This document shows, piece after piece, positions 27,133-35,447 of a stretch of 64,000 nucleotides of DNA. Position numbers and translations under genes: made by a program. The stretch covers positions 1 to 64,000 of the forward strand of contig JACPOL010000008.1 of the NCBI GenBank assembly GCA_016185065.1, read 5' to 3'. The DNA comes from Chlamydiales bacterium. GTDB lineage: Bacteria; Chlamydiota; Chlamydiia; Chlamydiales; Rhabdochlamydiaceae. The notes beneath the pieces are model-generated. The model was not told the DNA's origin and did no database searches. It saw only the letters and a list, made by a program, of their open reading frames with translations. Each line of letters opens with the position of its first letter. The stretch's first letter is position 1.

Positions 27133-27795
27133 ATGGAAAAACTGGTTAACGGCATTCTTGAGTTTCGCCAGAATCTTCTCTCAACCTATAGAGAGAAGTT
27201 CGCTCATCTCGCGCTTGGACAGTTTCCGGACACGCTCTTCATTGCGTGCTCAGATAGTCGCGTTGTTCCCAACCTATTTGCTTCCACAAATCCCGGCGAT
27301 CTCTTCGTTCTCCGCAACGTTGGAAATCTGATTCCACCTTTTGCTACTGCAATTAATAACGCCACAGCGGAAGCTGCTGCTATTGAGTTCTCACTAACCA
27401 ATCTGCCAATTGAAAATATCATTGTTTGCGGCCACTCCGAATGTGGAGCCATGCAGGCGATTCTAGCTGGCACTGATAAGATTGAAAGTCCAAGCCTTAA
27501 AAGCTGGCTTGAGAACTGCTGCTGCTCGCATGAACAGCTCGCGACAGAAAATGGTGTTAAAGCAGATCTTGCTCCACACAATCAACTCTCTCAGATGAAT
27601 ATCCTTCAGCAGATGGACCATTTGAGAACCTATCCGATCATTCAAGAGAAACTAAAAAGCGGCACCTTGAATATCCACGGCTGGTACTTTGATATCGCAA
27701 CAGGCGATGTCTACGCCTACGAGGAAGCCTTCAAGCGCTTCATCATCATCGACGAGACCGAAGCCTTCCAGATCATCCAGCGCCTCAACCGCTAA
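27133..27795 (+). CDS. Beta-class carbonic anhydrase
   Basis: Zinc enzyme that interconverts CO2 and bicarbonate. The 220 residues show all ligands of the beta class: C39, D41 and R43 in ACSDSRVVPN, and H101 and C104 in CGHSECGAMQAI. No signal peptide is present. It is the last gene of the operon with accA, 12 bases after the transporter, which makes sense because acetyl-CoA carboxylase uses bicarbonate. Repeat copy 5 lies 11 bases after the stop and probably ends the transcript. Confidence 0.93.
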   Translation: MEKLVNGILEFRQNLLSTYREKFAHLALGQFPDTLFIACSDSRVVPNLFASTNPGDLFVLRNVGNLIPPFATAINNATAEAAAIEFSLTNLPIENIIVCGHSECGAMQAILAGTDKIESPSLKSWLENCCCSHEQLATENGVKADLAPHNQLSQMNILQQMDHLRTYPIIQEKLKSGTLNIHGWYFDIATGDVYAYEEAFKRFIIIDETEAFQIIQRLNR

Positions 27796-27805
27796 CAAAG
27801 CGCTC

Positions 27806-27924
27806 TTTTTTGGAGTGCGGCGACCTGGCGCCGCTTTTTTCAACATCGCCTCGGCGATGTTTCTTTGAGGAGAGATCGCCAGGTCGATCTCGGGAAAAGC
27901 GGCGCCGGGTCGCCGCACTCCAAA
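27806..27924. repeat. Dispersed inverted repeat (copy 5), between convergent genes
   Basis: Complete copy with TTTTTGGAGTGCGGCGACC at the left and CGCCGCACTCCAAA at the right. The left arm gives the GCGGCG/CGCCGC mini-hairpin followed by six T on the plus strand. Located between carbonic anhydrase (plus) and the exonuclease gene (minus). Confidence 0.9.
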
Positions 27925-27947
27925 CAAGAGAATCTGCTTTCTACTTA

Positions 27948-28640
27948 CTAGAGGAGGCCGACTTTGACGAAGGCCTCTTTGAGGTCTTTGTTGTCGGGTT
28001 TGTCGAAGGCGCCGCTTGTTTTGAGCCAAGCGACGTAATCTTTTGGAATGCTAGAGAGGATCTTGCCCTGGTGCTTTCCAAACGGCATCCGATCTAGCTT
28101 TGTTGGCTTTGAGAGGAGTTCAAGCACCTGCTCCATTGACAGATCGTCGATCATCTGCGAAAAGATCTGGCAGAGGACCATCACGTCATCAAGGGCTCTG
28201 TGAGCCTGATTTGCAGAAATCTGGTAGACTTCGCGGAGAGATTGAAGCGTGTGTCGCGGAAGATCGCTGCGATACTTTCTAGACCACTTTAGAGAGTCGA
28301 TATAGGTCCACTGGGGCACGGGCATCTCAGCGCGTTTATAGGCATCTTCTAGAAAAAGCTTGTCGAAGCTGTCGTTGTTGTGGGCGATCAGCACGATTCC
28401 AGTTCCGCAAAACTCCTCAAACATGCGACCGACCTCTTTCCACGAGGGGGCATCCTTTACCATCTCGTCAGAGATGTGGTGGATTGCTGTGGCTTCTGGC
28501 GGGATAGGAACGCCGGGATTTACAAACTGTACAAAGGTGCGATTCTGAACAGGATCAAAAGCCGCTATCTCAATGATATGGTCTTTGTCGTAGCGTGTTC
28601 CTGTGGTCTCTGTGTCGTAGTAGATTGGGCGTTTTGTCAT
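27948..28640 (-). CDS. DnaQ-like 3'-5' exonuclease with C-terminal DUF3820-like domain
   Basis: A 230-residue DEDD-type exonuclease. ExoI is YYDTETTG with D9 and E11, ExoII is LIAHNNDSFDKLFLEDA near 92-108, and ExoIII is HRALDDVMVLCQIF near 142-155. The last 60 residues (DRMPFGKHQGKILSSIPKDY, then WLKTSG) match the small DUF3820 domain often attached to such nucleases. It is likely a DNA repair or proofreading exonuclease acting apart from the polymerase III core, or an RNase T-like enzyme. It is a single gene on the minus strand; it is divergent from the PLD gene, with 92 bases between the starts, and is bounded downstream by repeat copy 5. Confidence 0.85.
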   Translation of the reverse strand: MTKRPIYYDTETTGTRYDKDHIIEIAAFDPVQNRTFVQFVNPGVPIPPEATAIHHISDEMVKDAPSWKEVGRMFEEFCGTGIVLIAHNNDSFDKLFLEDAYKRAEMPVPQWTYIDSLKWSRKYRSDLPRHTLQSLREVYQISANQAHRALDDVMVLCQIFSQMIDDLSMEQVLELLSKPTKLDRMPFGKHQGKILSSIPKDYVAWLKTSGAFDKPDNKDLKEAFVKVGLL

Positions 28641-28732
28641 ATTAATTGGGTGGTAAAAACCAGAGTCTACGCATATCTCAGAAAAAATTACACAATTTAT
28701 CTGACATCTGGTAGCCTTTAAGTAAATTTTTT

Positions 28733-29302
28733 ATGTTAAAACATCTAGCTCTTCTTCTCATCATCTCACTGGCTCCTCTCCATGCTCAGAAGCAGCAGGT
28801 AGAGAAAGAGGTCTGTCAGGTCTATTTTTCCCCCGAGGACCACCTCGCAGATCGTCTGATCGAGTGCATCAATCAAGAGAACAAGAGCATCATGGTTGCG
28901 GTCTATGCTTTCTCGCATAAAAAGATCGCAGAAGCACTCTGCGCAGCAAAAGCGCGCGGGGTAGAGGTGGAGGTCATTATCGACCCCTACTCCCTAAATT
29001 TTACTGCTTCTCTAGACAAGATGGCAGAAGCCGGTATCCCGATTTCTATCTGGGATCCTCTTCAGTCGAGCGCGAGGCGCGTAAATGGAGCTCTTATGCA
29101 CGACAAGTTCTGTCTTTTTGGAGATAAATTTGTCTGGACAGGCTCTTTTAACTTCACCCATAAAGCAGACAACGCCAATCAAGAGAATGCCATCGTTATC
29201 CACGATAAGGCAATTGTCAAAAAATTTAAAAAGCAGTTCCAGATTCTTAAAGAGAGGGGCTGCAGAGCGTATCCCGTTCGTAGTAGAATAAAAGATAGAT
29301 AG
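28733..29302 (+). CDS. Secreted phospholipase D-family nuclease (single HKD motif)
   Basis: A 189-residue exported protein. A signal peptide (LALLLIISLAPLHAQ, cleavage near residue 19) is followed by one PLD domain. The domain has AVYAFSHKKIAEAL near 56-69, a VEVEVIIDP strand, and the HKD motif H123-D-K125 with D131 in MHDKFCLFGDKFVWTGSFNFT (landmark 122-142). This matches the small Nuc/endonuclease type that dimerises to build its active site. It could act on nucleic acid or phospholipid in the periplasm or outside the cell. Chlamydiae carry many PLD-family proteins. It is the first gene in line with the lipoprotein and pdh genes. Confidence 0.85.
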   Translation: MLKHLALLLIISLAPLHAQKQQVEKEVCQVYFSPEDHLADRLIECINQENKSIMVAVYAFSHKKIAEALCAAKARGVEVEVIIDPYSLNFTASLDKMAEAGIPISIWDPLQSSARRVNGALMHDKFCLFGDKFVWTGSFNFTHKADNANQENAIVIHDKAIVKKFKKQFQILKERGCRAYPVRSRIKDR

Positions 29303-29350
29303 TTTCTCGTGTGTTTGCTAAGCTTGTCCTTACAATTAAGGAGAGCCCAG

Positions 29351-29533
29351 ATGCGTCTTTTCTCTCGAAAAACTTTTTTTGTAATTTTTCTGCTAGCAGT
29401 TCAAACACTCCTGTTTACAGGATGTTATCAGGCTCATTCTGATGATGATCTGCGCACCGTTCCCTCGACAAATAACCCGCATATCATCGGAAGCAGTAGT
29501 CCGACAAGAGCAGCTCCAGGAGCTGCCTTTTAA
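29351..29533 (+). CDS. Small lipoprotein
   Basis: A 60-residue lipoprotein. The start at ATG 29351 has AAGGAG eight bases upstream; a longer frame from 29309 lacks such a site. A positively charged N-terminus (MRLFSRK) and a hydrophobic run lead to the lipobox LFTGC, so Cys23 or so would be lipidated. The short mature part (YQAHSDDDLRTVPS and onward) is polar and matches no family I know. It sits between the PLD nuclease and pdhA in the same direction, with only nine bases to pdhA. Confidence 0.7.
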   Translation: MRLFSRKTFFVIFLLAVQTLLFTGCYQAHSDDDLRTVPSTNNPHIIGSSSPTRAAPGAAF

Positions 29534-29542
29534 GAGGGTGTG

Positions 29543-30598
29543 ATGAAAAGCGCAAAATCTGTCGAATACCACTACTTTCCACATGAAACTGAAAAGCTCG
29601 CAAGGGCAATCGGAGAGAAGCGTCTTCTGGATGTCTTGAAATCGATGCTTCTGATTCGCAATTTTGAGATAAGAGCCGAATCTGCTTACCAGCAGGGAAA
29701 GGTCGGCGGCTTCTTCCACTCGTACATGGGTCAAGAGGCGATCGCAACCGCTGCCTTCTCAGCGATGGGCAGAGACCAGTGGTGGGCAGGCTCCTACCGC
29801 TGTCATGCGCTCGCGCTGCTCTCTGGAGCGTCTCCTAACGAGCTGATGGCTGAGCTCTATGGCAAAGTCACGGGAAATGCGAAGGGAAGAGGGGGCTCCA
29901 TGCACTTCTTTACCGATCGTCTGCTTGGAGGTTTTGGAATTGTTGGCGGACAGATCCCTATTGCTACCGGAGCGGCTTTTGCAGTCAAGTATAGCAAGAG
30001 TGTCAAAATGGCTAAGCCGATGCCCGCATGCGAGGTTGCAGTCTGCTTCTTCGGGGAAGGGGCTGTAGCACAAGGAGCTTTCCACGAGTCTCTTAATCTC
30101 GCCTCTCTCTGGGATCTTCCTGCCATCTATGTGATCGAGAACAATCAGTGGGGAATGGGAACAGGCGTCGATCGCGCAATCTGTGTGAAGCCGATCGCAG
30201 AAAAAAAGGGCCCGAGTTTTGATATGCAGGCCTACACCTTAGATGGGATGGATTTTTTCAACTGTATCGCGGGATTCCAGCACATCTACGAGCAGATAAA
30301 GAAGGACTCGCGTCCAGTTATCGTTGAAGCTATTACTGAACGCTTCCGCGGACATTCAATCTCGGATCCTGCGCTCTACCGAGCTAAAGAGGATTTAAAG
30401 CAGTGCATGGAGCGCGATCCGCTAATCATCATGTTTAAGACTCTAGCTGCAATGGGAATGATCACAGAAGCCGAGTATCAAGCGATGGATAAAGAGCAGA
30501 AAGATATAGTCGTCGCTGCAATGAAATATGCTGAAGAGAGTCCTTGGCCAGACCCCATCGAGCTAGGGGAAGATGTCTTTGCTCCGGAGAGATCATGA
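29543..30598 (+). CDS. pdhA: Pyruvate dehydrogenase E1, alpha subunit
   Basis: Thiamine-diphosphate subunit of the complex that turns pyruvate into acetyl-CoA. The 351 residues include RNFEIRAESAYQQGKVGGF, GRGGSMHFF, and the ThDP motif GEGAVAQGAFHESLNLA with ENN at its end. The true start is ATG 29543, just after the GTG at 29540, with AGAGGGTG as ribosome site. The stop overlaps the pdhB start by four bases (ATGA), so the two subunits are translationally coupled. The order pdhA-pdhB-pdhC is the chlamydial one. E3 (lpd) is not in the window. Confidence 0.96.
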   Translation: MKSAKSVEYHYFPHETEKLARAIGEKRLLDVLKSMLLIRNFEIRAESAYQQGKVGGFFHSYMGQEAIATAAFSAMGRDQWWAGSYRCHALALLSGASPNELMAELYGKVTGNAKGRGGSMHFFTDRLLGGFGIVGGQIPIATGAAFAVKYSKSVKMAKPMPACEVAVCFFGEGAVAQGAFHESLNLASLWDLPAIYVIENNQWGMGTGVDRAICVKPIAEKKGPSFDMQAYTLDGMDFFNCIAGFQHIYEQIKKDSRPVIVEAITERFRGHSISDPALYRAKEDLKQCMERDPLIIMFKTLAAMGMITEAEYQAMDKEQKDIVVAAMKYAEESPWPDPIELGEDVFAPERS

Positions 30599-31572
30599 CG
30601 CAAGTTATTGAGATGCGCGAAGCGCTCAGACAAGCAATGGATGAGGAGATGGAGCGCGACCCTACCGTTTTCATTATGGGTGAAGAGGTTGCCGAGTACA
30701 ACGGAGCCTATAAAGTTACAAAGGGAATGCTCGACAAGTGGGGCCCCGAGCGCGTCATCGACACTCCTATTGCGGAGCTTGGTTTTGCAGGTCTTGCCAT
30801 CGGCGCTGCCATGGCAGGACTGCGTCCTGTTGTTGAGTTCATGAGCTTCAACTTCTCCTTCGTCGCGTGCGACCAGATCATCTCTAATGCGATCAAAATG
30901 TACTACATGTCTGGCTGCAGATACACGGTTCCTATCGTCTTTAGGGGGCCAAATGGCGCTGCAGCTCAAGTCTCTTCTCAACACTCTCACTGCGTTGAAG
31001 CGATCTATGGGAATCTGCCTGGTCTGATTGTGATCGCTCCAAGCAACCCCTATGACGCAAAAGGTCTTTTAAAGAGCGCGATACGCAGCAACAATCCCGT
31101 TCTCTTCCTTGAGAATGAGCTGATCTATGGCGATAAGATGGAGATTCCGAAGGAGCCCTACCTGGTTCCAATTGGAAAGGCGCGCATAGTTAGAGAGGGT
31201 AAGCACGTCACTCTTATCTCGCATAGTCGTATGGTTCTCCTTTGCAGAGATGTTGCCGAAGAGCTTGTCAAGAAGGGAGTTCAAGTTGAAGTCATCGATC
31301 TGCGCACAATTAAACCTCTGGACATCACCACGATCGCAGAGTCTGTACGTAAAACTCACAACTGCGTTCTAGTTGAAGAGGGACATACTTTTGCGGGCAT
31401 CTGTGCCGAAGTCGGCTTTCAGATCATGGAGCACTGCTTCGACTATCTCGATGCTCCCATTAAGCGCGTCACCCAGTGTGAAACCCCGATGCCCTATTCA
31501 AAGACGCTGGAAAAAGAGACGATGCCGACAAGAGAAAAAATCATTCACGCCATTGAAGAGGTTCTAGCCTAG
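30595..31572 (+). CDS. pdhB: Pyruvate dehydrogenase E1, beta subunit
   Basis: Second subunit of the E1 heterotetramer, 325 residues from the ATG at 30595, which overlaps the pdhA stop. A longer frame opens at 30544 inside pdhA but lacks any reason to be used. Landmarks: MTQVIEMREALRQAMDEEM, FIMGEEVAEYNGAYKVTKGM, DTPIAELGFAGLAIGAAMAG, EFMSFNF and the C-terminal VEEGHTFAGICAEV. Only the E1 component is encoded by these two genes; E2 follows one base later. Normal for the family. Confidence 0.96.
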   Translation: MTQVIEMREALRQAMDEEMERDPTVFIMGEEVAEYNGAYKVTKGMLDKWGPERVIDTPIAELGFAGLAIGAAMAGLRPVVEFMSFNFSFVACDQIISNAIKMYYMSGCRYTVPIVFRGPNGAAAQVSSQHSHCVEAIYGNLPGLIVIAPSNPYDAKGLLKSAIRSNNPVLFLENELIYGDKMEIPKEPYLVPIGKARIVREGKHVTLISHSRMVLLCRDVAEELVKKGVQVEVIDLRTIKPLDITTIAESVRKTHNCVLVEEGHTFAGICAEVGFQIMEHCFDYLDAPIKRVTQCETPMPYSKTLEKETMPTREKIIHAIEEVLA

Positions 31573-31573
31573 G

Positions 31574-32878
31574 ATGCCTTTTACACTCACCATGCCAAAG
31601 CTCTCTCCTACGATGGAAGAGGGAACGATTGCCAAATGGCACGCAAAAGAGGGACAGCTCGTAAAGGCTGGGGATCTTCTTTTTGAGGTTGCAACGGATA
31701 AAGCAACTGTCGAGCATAGCGCTCTGGATGAGGGGTGGCTCCGCAAGATTCTCGTAAAAGATGGAGAGTCTGCTCAGGTTAACCAGGCAGTTGCCATCTT
31801 CACTGAAAAAGCAAACGAGAGCATCGATGGTTATACTCCTGAAGGCATTTCTAAAGCTAAACCCGCTCCCGCAGCTCCAGTTGAAAAGATAGCTGAAAAA
31901 CCGACCGCTCCCCAGGCGGCGCCAGCGGCTCCCGCAGCAGGGGCTATGCAGCAGCCATCATTTGTTCCAGAGGCTCCGCTTCCAAACTACACATTTGAAG
32001 GGCCTACAGGGGTTGTAGAGGGTCACCAGCCCATCTCTCCACTCGCGAGGCGCCTTGCTAAAGAGAAGGGAGTCGATCTCTCTACAGTAAAGGGAACAGG
32101 ACCTCATGGAAGAATCGTGAGTCGCGATCTGGAACTCGGCCAACCAGCAGGGGCTGTCACTTTTGGCAGACGCGAAGTGCCGCAAGTTGCGCCTGGCACC
32201 TTCGAAGAAGAGGCGTTAACTCCGATGAGAAAGGCGATTGCAAAGAGATTGCAAGAGTCTAAAACATTTATTCCCCACTTCTATGTCCGGCAGGAGGTGA
32301 GTGCAGATGCTCTCATGCAACTGCGCGAGCAGCTTAAAGCTGGGGGCCTTAAAATCTCTGTTAACGACCTCGTTGTGCGAGCAGCAGCCCTCTCTCTACG
32401 CGAGCATCCAGCCATCAATAGTGGGTTCAACTCCACGACCAGCAATATCATCCGCTTTAAAACAATCGACATCTCGATTGCCGTCAGTCTACCTCTTGGG
32501 CTGATCACTCCCATTGTTCGGCATGCCGATTACAAAAATCTTGGACAGATCTCTTCAGAAGTTAAGCAGCTGGCCGACAAGGCGCGCCACGGAAAACTCG
32601 CCCGAGAAGAGTACATGGGCGGCTCGTTCACAATCTCGAATCTGGGTATGTATGGCGTCAGCGACTTTGCTGCCATCATCAACCCTCCTCAAGCGGCAAT
32701 TCTTGCGGTGAGCGCTGCCGAGGAGAAGGCTGTCGTGTGTGATGGGAAGATCGTCCCAGGAAAGACGATGATGCTAACGCTCTCTGTCGACCACCGAGTG
32801 ATCGATGGTTCAGATGCGGCTAAGTTCATCAAGACTATCCAGAAGTTTATGGAGAATCCGGCTCTTCTGCTGCTGTAA
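31574..32878 (+). CDS. pdhC: Dihydrolipoamide acetyltransferase (E2 of pyruvate dehydrogenase)
   Basis: Core of the pyruvate dehydrogenase complex, 434 residues. It has one lipoyl domain (1-80) with the lipoylated K43 in EVATDKATVEHSA, an Ala/Pro-rich linker (95-135), a peripheral-subunit-binding domain (about 150-185, SPLARRLAKEKGVDLSTVKG) and the catalytic domain (from about 210) ending with H407 and D411 in SVDHRVIDGSDAAKF. One lipoyl domain is the usual bacterial mitochondria-like form. It starts one base after pdhB. Its last 32 bases overlap the convergent gene at 32847-33314. Confidence 0.96.
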   Translation: MPFTLTMPKLSPTMEEGTIAKWHAKEGQLVKAGDLLFEVATDKATVEHSALDEGWLRKILVKDGESAQVNQAVAIFTEKANESIDGYTPEGISKAKPAPAAPVEKIAEKPTAPQAAPAAPAAGAMQQPSFVPEAPLPNYTFEGPTGVVEGHQPISPLARRLAKEKGVDLSTVKGTGPHGRIVSRDLELGQPAGAVTFGRREVPQVAPGTFEEEALTPMRKAIAKRLQESKTFIPHFYVRQEVSADALMQLREQLKAGGLKISVNDLVVRAAALSLREHPAINSGFNSTTSNIIRFKTIDISIAVSLPLGLITPIVRHADYKNLGQISSEVKQLADKARHGKLAREEYMGGSFTISNLGMYGVSDFAAIINPPQAAILAVSAAEEKAVVCDGKIVPGKTMMLTLSVDHRVIDGSDAAKFIKTIQKFMENPALLLL

Positions 32879-33314
32879 AAGAGAGCTCGCAAATATTGAG
32901 CTCGTCGAAATCTTTCATCTCGGGATCAAAGAACAGACATTTCTGTACCAGACCTGAAGGTACGCGCACCAGTCCATCAACAAGAAAAACGCAGCCCATG
33001 ATAACTTGACATAAAAACGCAGCAGCCCAGCTTTCGTCGAGCGATTCATTGCTGCAAAAAGCAGAAGGTGCTGTGAAGACCATAGCAATAAGAGAGATGG
33101 GGACCCGGATAGCCTCTTCTACAATGAGTACAACAAGAAGAGCTGAGTAGCAGAGCGCTCCAATCACTCTTCTTCCTAAGTTCTCTAAATAGAGCTCATT
33201 GTTTGCATCAATAAAATTAGTGACTTCATTCATAAGGTCGTAGGTTAAAGGAAACCATTCGTGACCTTGTTCGTCTGCATCTCTGATAGCTGCTTCTTTA
33301 ATTGATATTACCAT
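32847..33314 (-). CDS. Inc-like small membrane protein, tandem paralog 3
   Basis: A 155-residue member of a three-gene tandem family of unknown function. The N-terminal 45 residues are polar (MVISIKEAAIRDADEQG). A long bilobed hydrophobic block follows at about 48-85 (RRVIGALCYSALLVVLIVEE, then AIRVPISLIAMVFTAPS), the pattern typical of chlamydial inclusion membrane (Inc) proteins. A weaker hydrophobic stretch at about 97-120 (FLCQVIMGCVFLVDGLVRVP) and a polar tail follow. Shared family marks are the MVIS start, PLTY, the LGRRVIGALCY block and LVDG-VR-PS-LVQKCL. The tail overlaps the end of pdhC by 32 bases. Localisation in a host membrane is inference from the hydrophobic profile. Confidence 0.65.
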   Translation of the reverse strand: MVISIKEAAIRDADEQGHEWFPLTYDLMNEVTNFIDANNELYLENLGRRVIGALCYSALLVVLIVEEAIRVPISLIAMVFTAPSAFCSNESLDESWAAAFLCQVIMGCVFLVDGLVRVPSGLVQKCLFFDPEMKDFDELNICELSFTAAEEPDSP

Positions 33315-33337
33315 GAGTTCTTTTCCTTATTAAAATT

Positions 33338-33787
33338 TTAGCAAGTGCAGATCGTAAGTTCTGATAGATCTTTAGGTATGCCAAACTCGTCTCGTGCATC
33401 CAGCAGACACTTCTGTATCAGAGCCGAGGGTACGCGCACCACCCCATCAACAAGATATGCGCAGCCCACAAAAACTTGAACTAGAGAGGCGCCTGACCAG
33501 GTTTTTTCGCACGCTTCGCTGCTGAAAAAAGAAAAAGGAGCTGTGACGAGTGCAGCTGCAAGAAAGAGGGGAATCCGTATAGCCTCTTCTACGATGAGAG
33601 CAACCAGAAGCCCGGCGTAGCAGAGCGCTCCAATCACTCTTCTTGCCATGTTTTCTAAACATTCAATCTCTCTATCTACACATGTAAACCCCGTTACCAG
33701 ATCCAGAAGGCGATAGGTTAGTGGCGCGTATGCATAACCTTCAGTATTTGGATTTCTTATATTATCTAGGTTAATTGGCATTACCAT
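33338..33787 (-). CDS. Inc-like small membrane protein, tandem paralog 2
   Basis: A 149-residue paralog of the genes on both sides. It begins MVMPINLDNIRNPNTEGYAY, followed by APLTYRLLDLVTGF, then the conserved ARRVIGALCYAGLLVALIVE block and a second lobe (IRIPLFLAAALVTAPFSFF), together at about 48-88. The third weakly hydrophobic part is QVFVGCAYLVDGVVRVPSAL. The C-terminus (LSELTICTC) carries two cysteines. It has 25 bases upstream and 23 downstream to its paralogs, so the three are one transcript. Function unknown. Confidence 0.65.
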   Translation of the reverse strand: MVMPINLDNIRNPNTEGYAYAPLTYRLLDLVTGFTCVDREIECLENMARRVIGALCYAGLLVALIVEEAIRIPLFLAAALVTAPFSFFSSEACEKTWSGASLVQVFVGCAYLVDGVVRVPSALIQKCLLDARDEFGIPKDLSELTICTC

Positions 33788-33812
33788 GAGTTCTTCTCTT
33801 TTTTATGCTATT

Positions 33813-34340
33813 TTAAGACCAGTGAATAAGAGCCACGTCATCCAGATCTTTACGCGTTCCATCCTCATTCTTGGCATCGAGTAGGCACTTTTGAACCAGG
33901 GCTGAAACTATGCGCACGGGTCCATCGACGAGGTAGATGCAGCTTGCAAAAACTTGAGTTGCAAAAACTTCGCCTTGGCTGTTGTTCCAGGTAATGAAGT
34001 CTCTCTCGTCCAAGCAGTAGTGATAAGCGGTTGCCATGCATGTCATAATAGAAAAGAAACAGAGTCGTGCAAACTCTTCCACGAAGAGGGCACCTAGAAG
34101 TCCGGCGTAGCTGAGCGCTCCGAAAACGCGCCGTCCCATGCTCTCTAAACACTCCATCTCTACATCTTTTTTTACGTATCCGGAGTCTTCAGCAACCGCT
34201 ACTTTAGGACTCATAAACTCTGTTACCTTGTCCAGCGCAATGTAGGTTAGCGGCATTAAGTTGGCATTTTCATCTTTCGCTTCAATGAAGCTTTGAAGGT
34301 TAAAGTTTCTCAGATCTCGTAGGCTTAAGCTGATTACCAT
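33813..34340 (-). CDS. Inc-like small membrane protein, tandem paralog 1
   Basis: A 175-residue first gene of the tandem trio. The N-terminal polar part is about 25 residues longer than in the other two (MVISLSLRDLRNFNLQSFIE, and later SPKVAVAEDSGYVKKD). The family block follows: LESMGRRVFGALSYAGLLGA, LFVEEFARLCFFSIMTCMAT, then a FATQVFASCIYLVDGPVRIV stretch and QKCLLDAKNEDG. The promoter at 34379-34407 and GGAG before the ATG are good. It is the most diverged of the three. Function is unknown; an inclusion-membrane protein is plausible. Confidence 0.65.
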   Translation of the reverse strand: MVISLSLRDLRNFNLQSFIEAKDENANLMPLTYIALDKVTEFMSPKVAVAEDSGYVKKDVEMECLESMGRRVFGALSYAGLLGALFVEEFARLCFFSIMTCMATAYHYCLDERDFITWNNSQGEVFATQVFASCIYLVDGPVRIVSALVQKCLLDAKNEDGTRKDLDDVALIHWS

Positions 34341-34378
34341 TTCTTATTCTCCATGTAAAAATTGCAAGTAGATATAAT

Positions 34379-34407
34379 ATTATAACGCTTTTTTTAAGAA
34401 AATACAA
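34379..34407 (-). promoter_or_regulatory. Promoter of the three Inc-like genes
   Basis: On the minus strand TTGTAT (34407-34402), 17-base spacer, TATAAT (34384-34379). Start expected near 34372, giving a leader of about 32 bases with GGAG before ATG 34340. The flank is strongly A+T-rich. Confidence 0.65.
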
Positions 34408-34461
34408 TTGAAAAATATTTTAAGTTTTTTTGTGAAAATATATCTTTAAATTGATAGCTTC

Positions 34462-34523
34462 TTAGAGAGTGTCTACAAAAAAGACTAAAAAAGCATGTTG
34501 CTGCCTTTGTAGACATCCTCTTA
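34462..34523. repeat. Imperfect inverted repeat after corA
   Basis: Arms of about 18 bases (TTAGAGAGTGTCTACAAA and TTTGTAGACATCCTCTTA) with a 26-base loop; the TGTCTACAAA/TTTGTAGACA core is perfect. It overlaps the corA stop codon. It lacks a T run on the minus strand, so a classical terminator is not claimed. Confidence 0.6.
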
Positions 34524-35441
34524 GAGCCAGCGCTTGCGCTTGAAGAAGATGAGGCCTGTAATGGAGAGGAAGAAGATCATTCCCATTACAAGTGCGAATG
34601 CATGGGGTCCCTGAGATAGGGGAAGGCCTACGTTCATGCCATAGAGGCTGGCGATCATCGTAGGGATGCTGAAGATGATGGTTAACGAGGTGAGGAGCTT
34701 AATCGTCTTGTGGAGGTTGTTTGTGAAGATGATCTGGTAGGAGTCTCTCAAGCTACGAATACTCTTCACAACACTTGAACAGAGCTCCTCCGACTGCCTT
34801 ATCGCGTTTAAAAGGTCGTCAGCCTGCTCTTTATCTCGCTCTTCTATGATCTGCGACTTTCCTAGCGCTATGTTCTGCAGAACAGTGCGCAGCGGCACTA
34901 ATGCCGAGAGCATCTGATTCAAAACCTCTTCGTTTTTTGTTAGGGCTGTGATGTCCTCGCTTTCCACGCTGATCATCTCTTTTTCTTGAGTCAAGACCAG
35001 GTAGCGGACGCGTCTAATCTGGATATTGAACTCTTGGCTGATTTTTAAGAGGAGCAGGAGAAGGAGCTTAGACTTCTGCCTCGTAGAGATCTTCGGAGCT
35101 CTCTGCACAAAGGTTTCAATCAGCAGGCTCTTATCAGGAGAGATGGTGATAAAATACTTCTCCGACAGAATGATCGTCAGTGTAGATGTATAGAGGCCGA
35201 TCTCGTGATCTGTGGGGTAGCGGGTAAAGATAAGAAGGTGGTTTTTGATCTGCTCAAGACGCGGCATCTCGTAGCGGTCGAGACAGTCTTGCAGATCGGC
35301 ATACTCGAGCCCTGTGAGGGCGCAGATGGCGTTGATGTCCGAAGAGTTGGCCTCATCCGCAATGATCCAGCACCCCTCTTCGGGATTGGGGATCAGTATG
35401 AACTCCTCGTCATCGGCACTTTTAGAGTAGAAGCGTAGCAT
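34521..35441 (-). CDS. corA: CorA-family magnesium/cobalt transporter
   Basis: Homopentameric inner-membrane channel for Mg2+. The 306 residues have a long N-terminal cytoplasmic domain, a helix ending in HKTIKLLTSLTIIFSIPTMI (membrane segment 1, about 245-263), the selectivity motif Y267-G-M-N270 and membrane segment 2 (FALVMGMIFFLSITGLIFF, about 282-300) followed by the basic tail KRKRWL. These are the defining parts of CorA. The gene is six bases downstream of the hypothetical gene at 35448-35849 and likely shares its transcript. Confidence 0.93.
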   Translation of the reverse strand: MLRFYSKSADDEEFILIPNPEEGCWIIADEANSSDINAICALTGLEYADLQDCLDRYEMPRLEQIKNHLLIFTRYPTDHEIGLYTSTLTIILSEKYFITISPDKSLLIETFVQRAPKISTRQKSKLLLLLLLKISQEFNIQIRRVRYLVLTQEKEMISVESEDITALTKNEEVLNQMLSALVPLRTVLQNIALGKSQIIEERDKEQADDLLNAIRQSEELCSSVVKSIRSLRDSYQIIFTNNLHKTIKLLTSLTIIFSIPTMIASLYGMNVGLPLSQGPHAFALVMGMIFFLSITGLIFFKRKRWL

Positions 35442-35447
35442 TCGTCC

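Noticed and set aside
30544..30594. Longer pdhB reading frame
   Set aside because: It lies inside pdhA; the ATGA overlap start at 30595 gives the normal E1-beta N-terminus.
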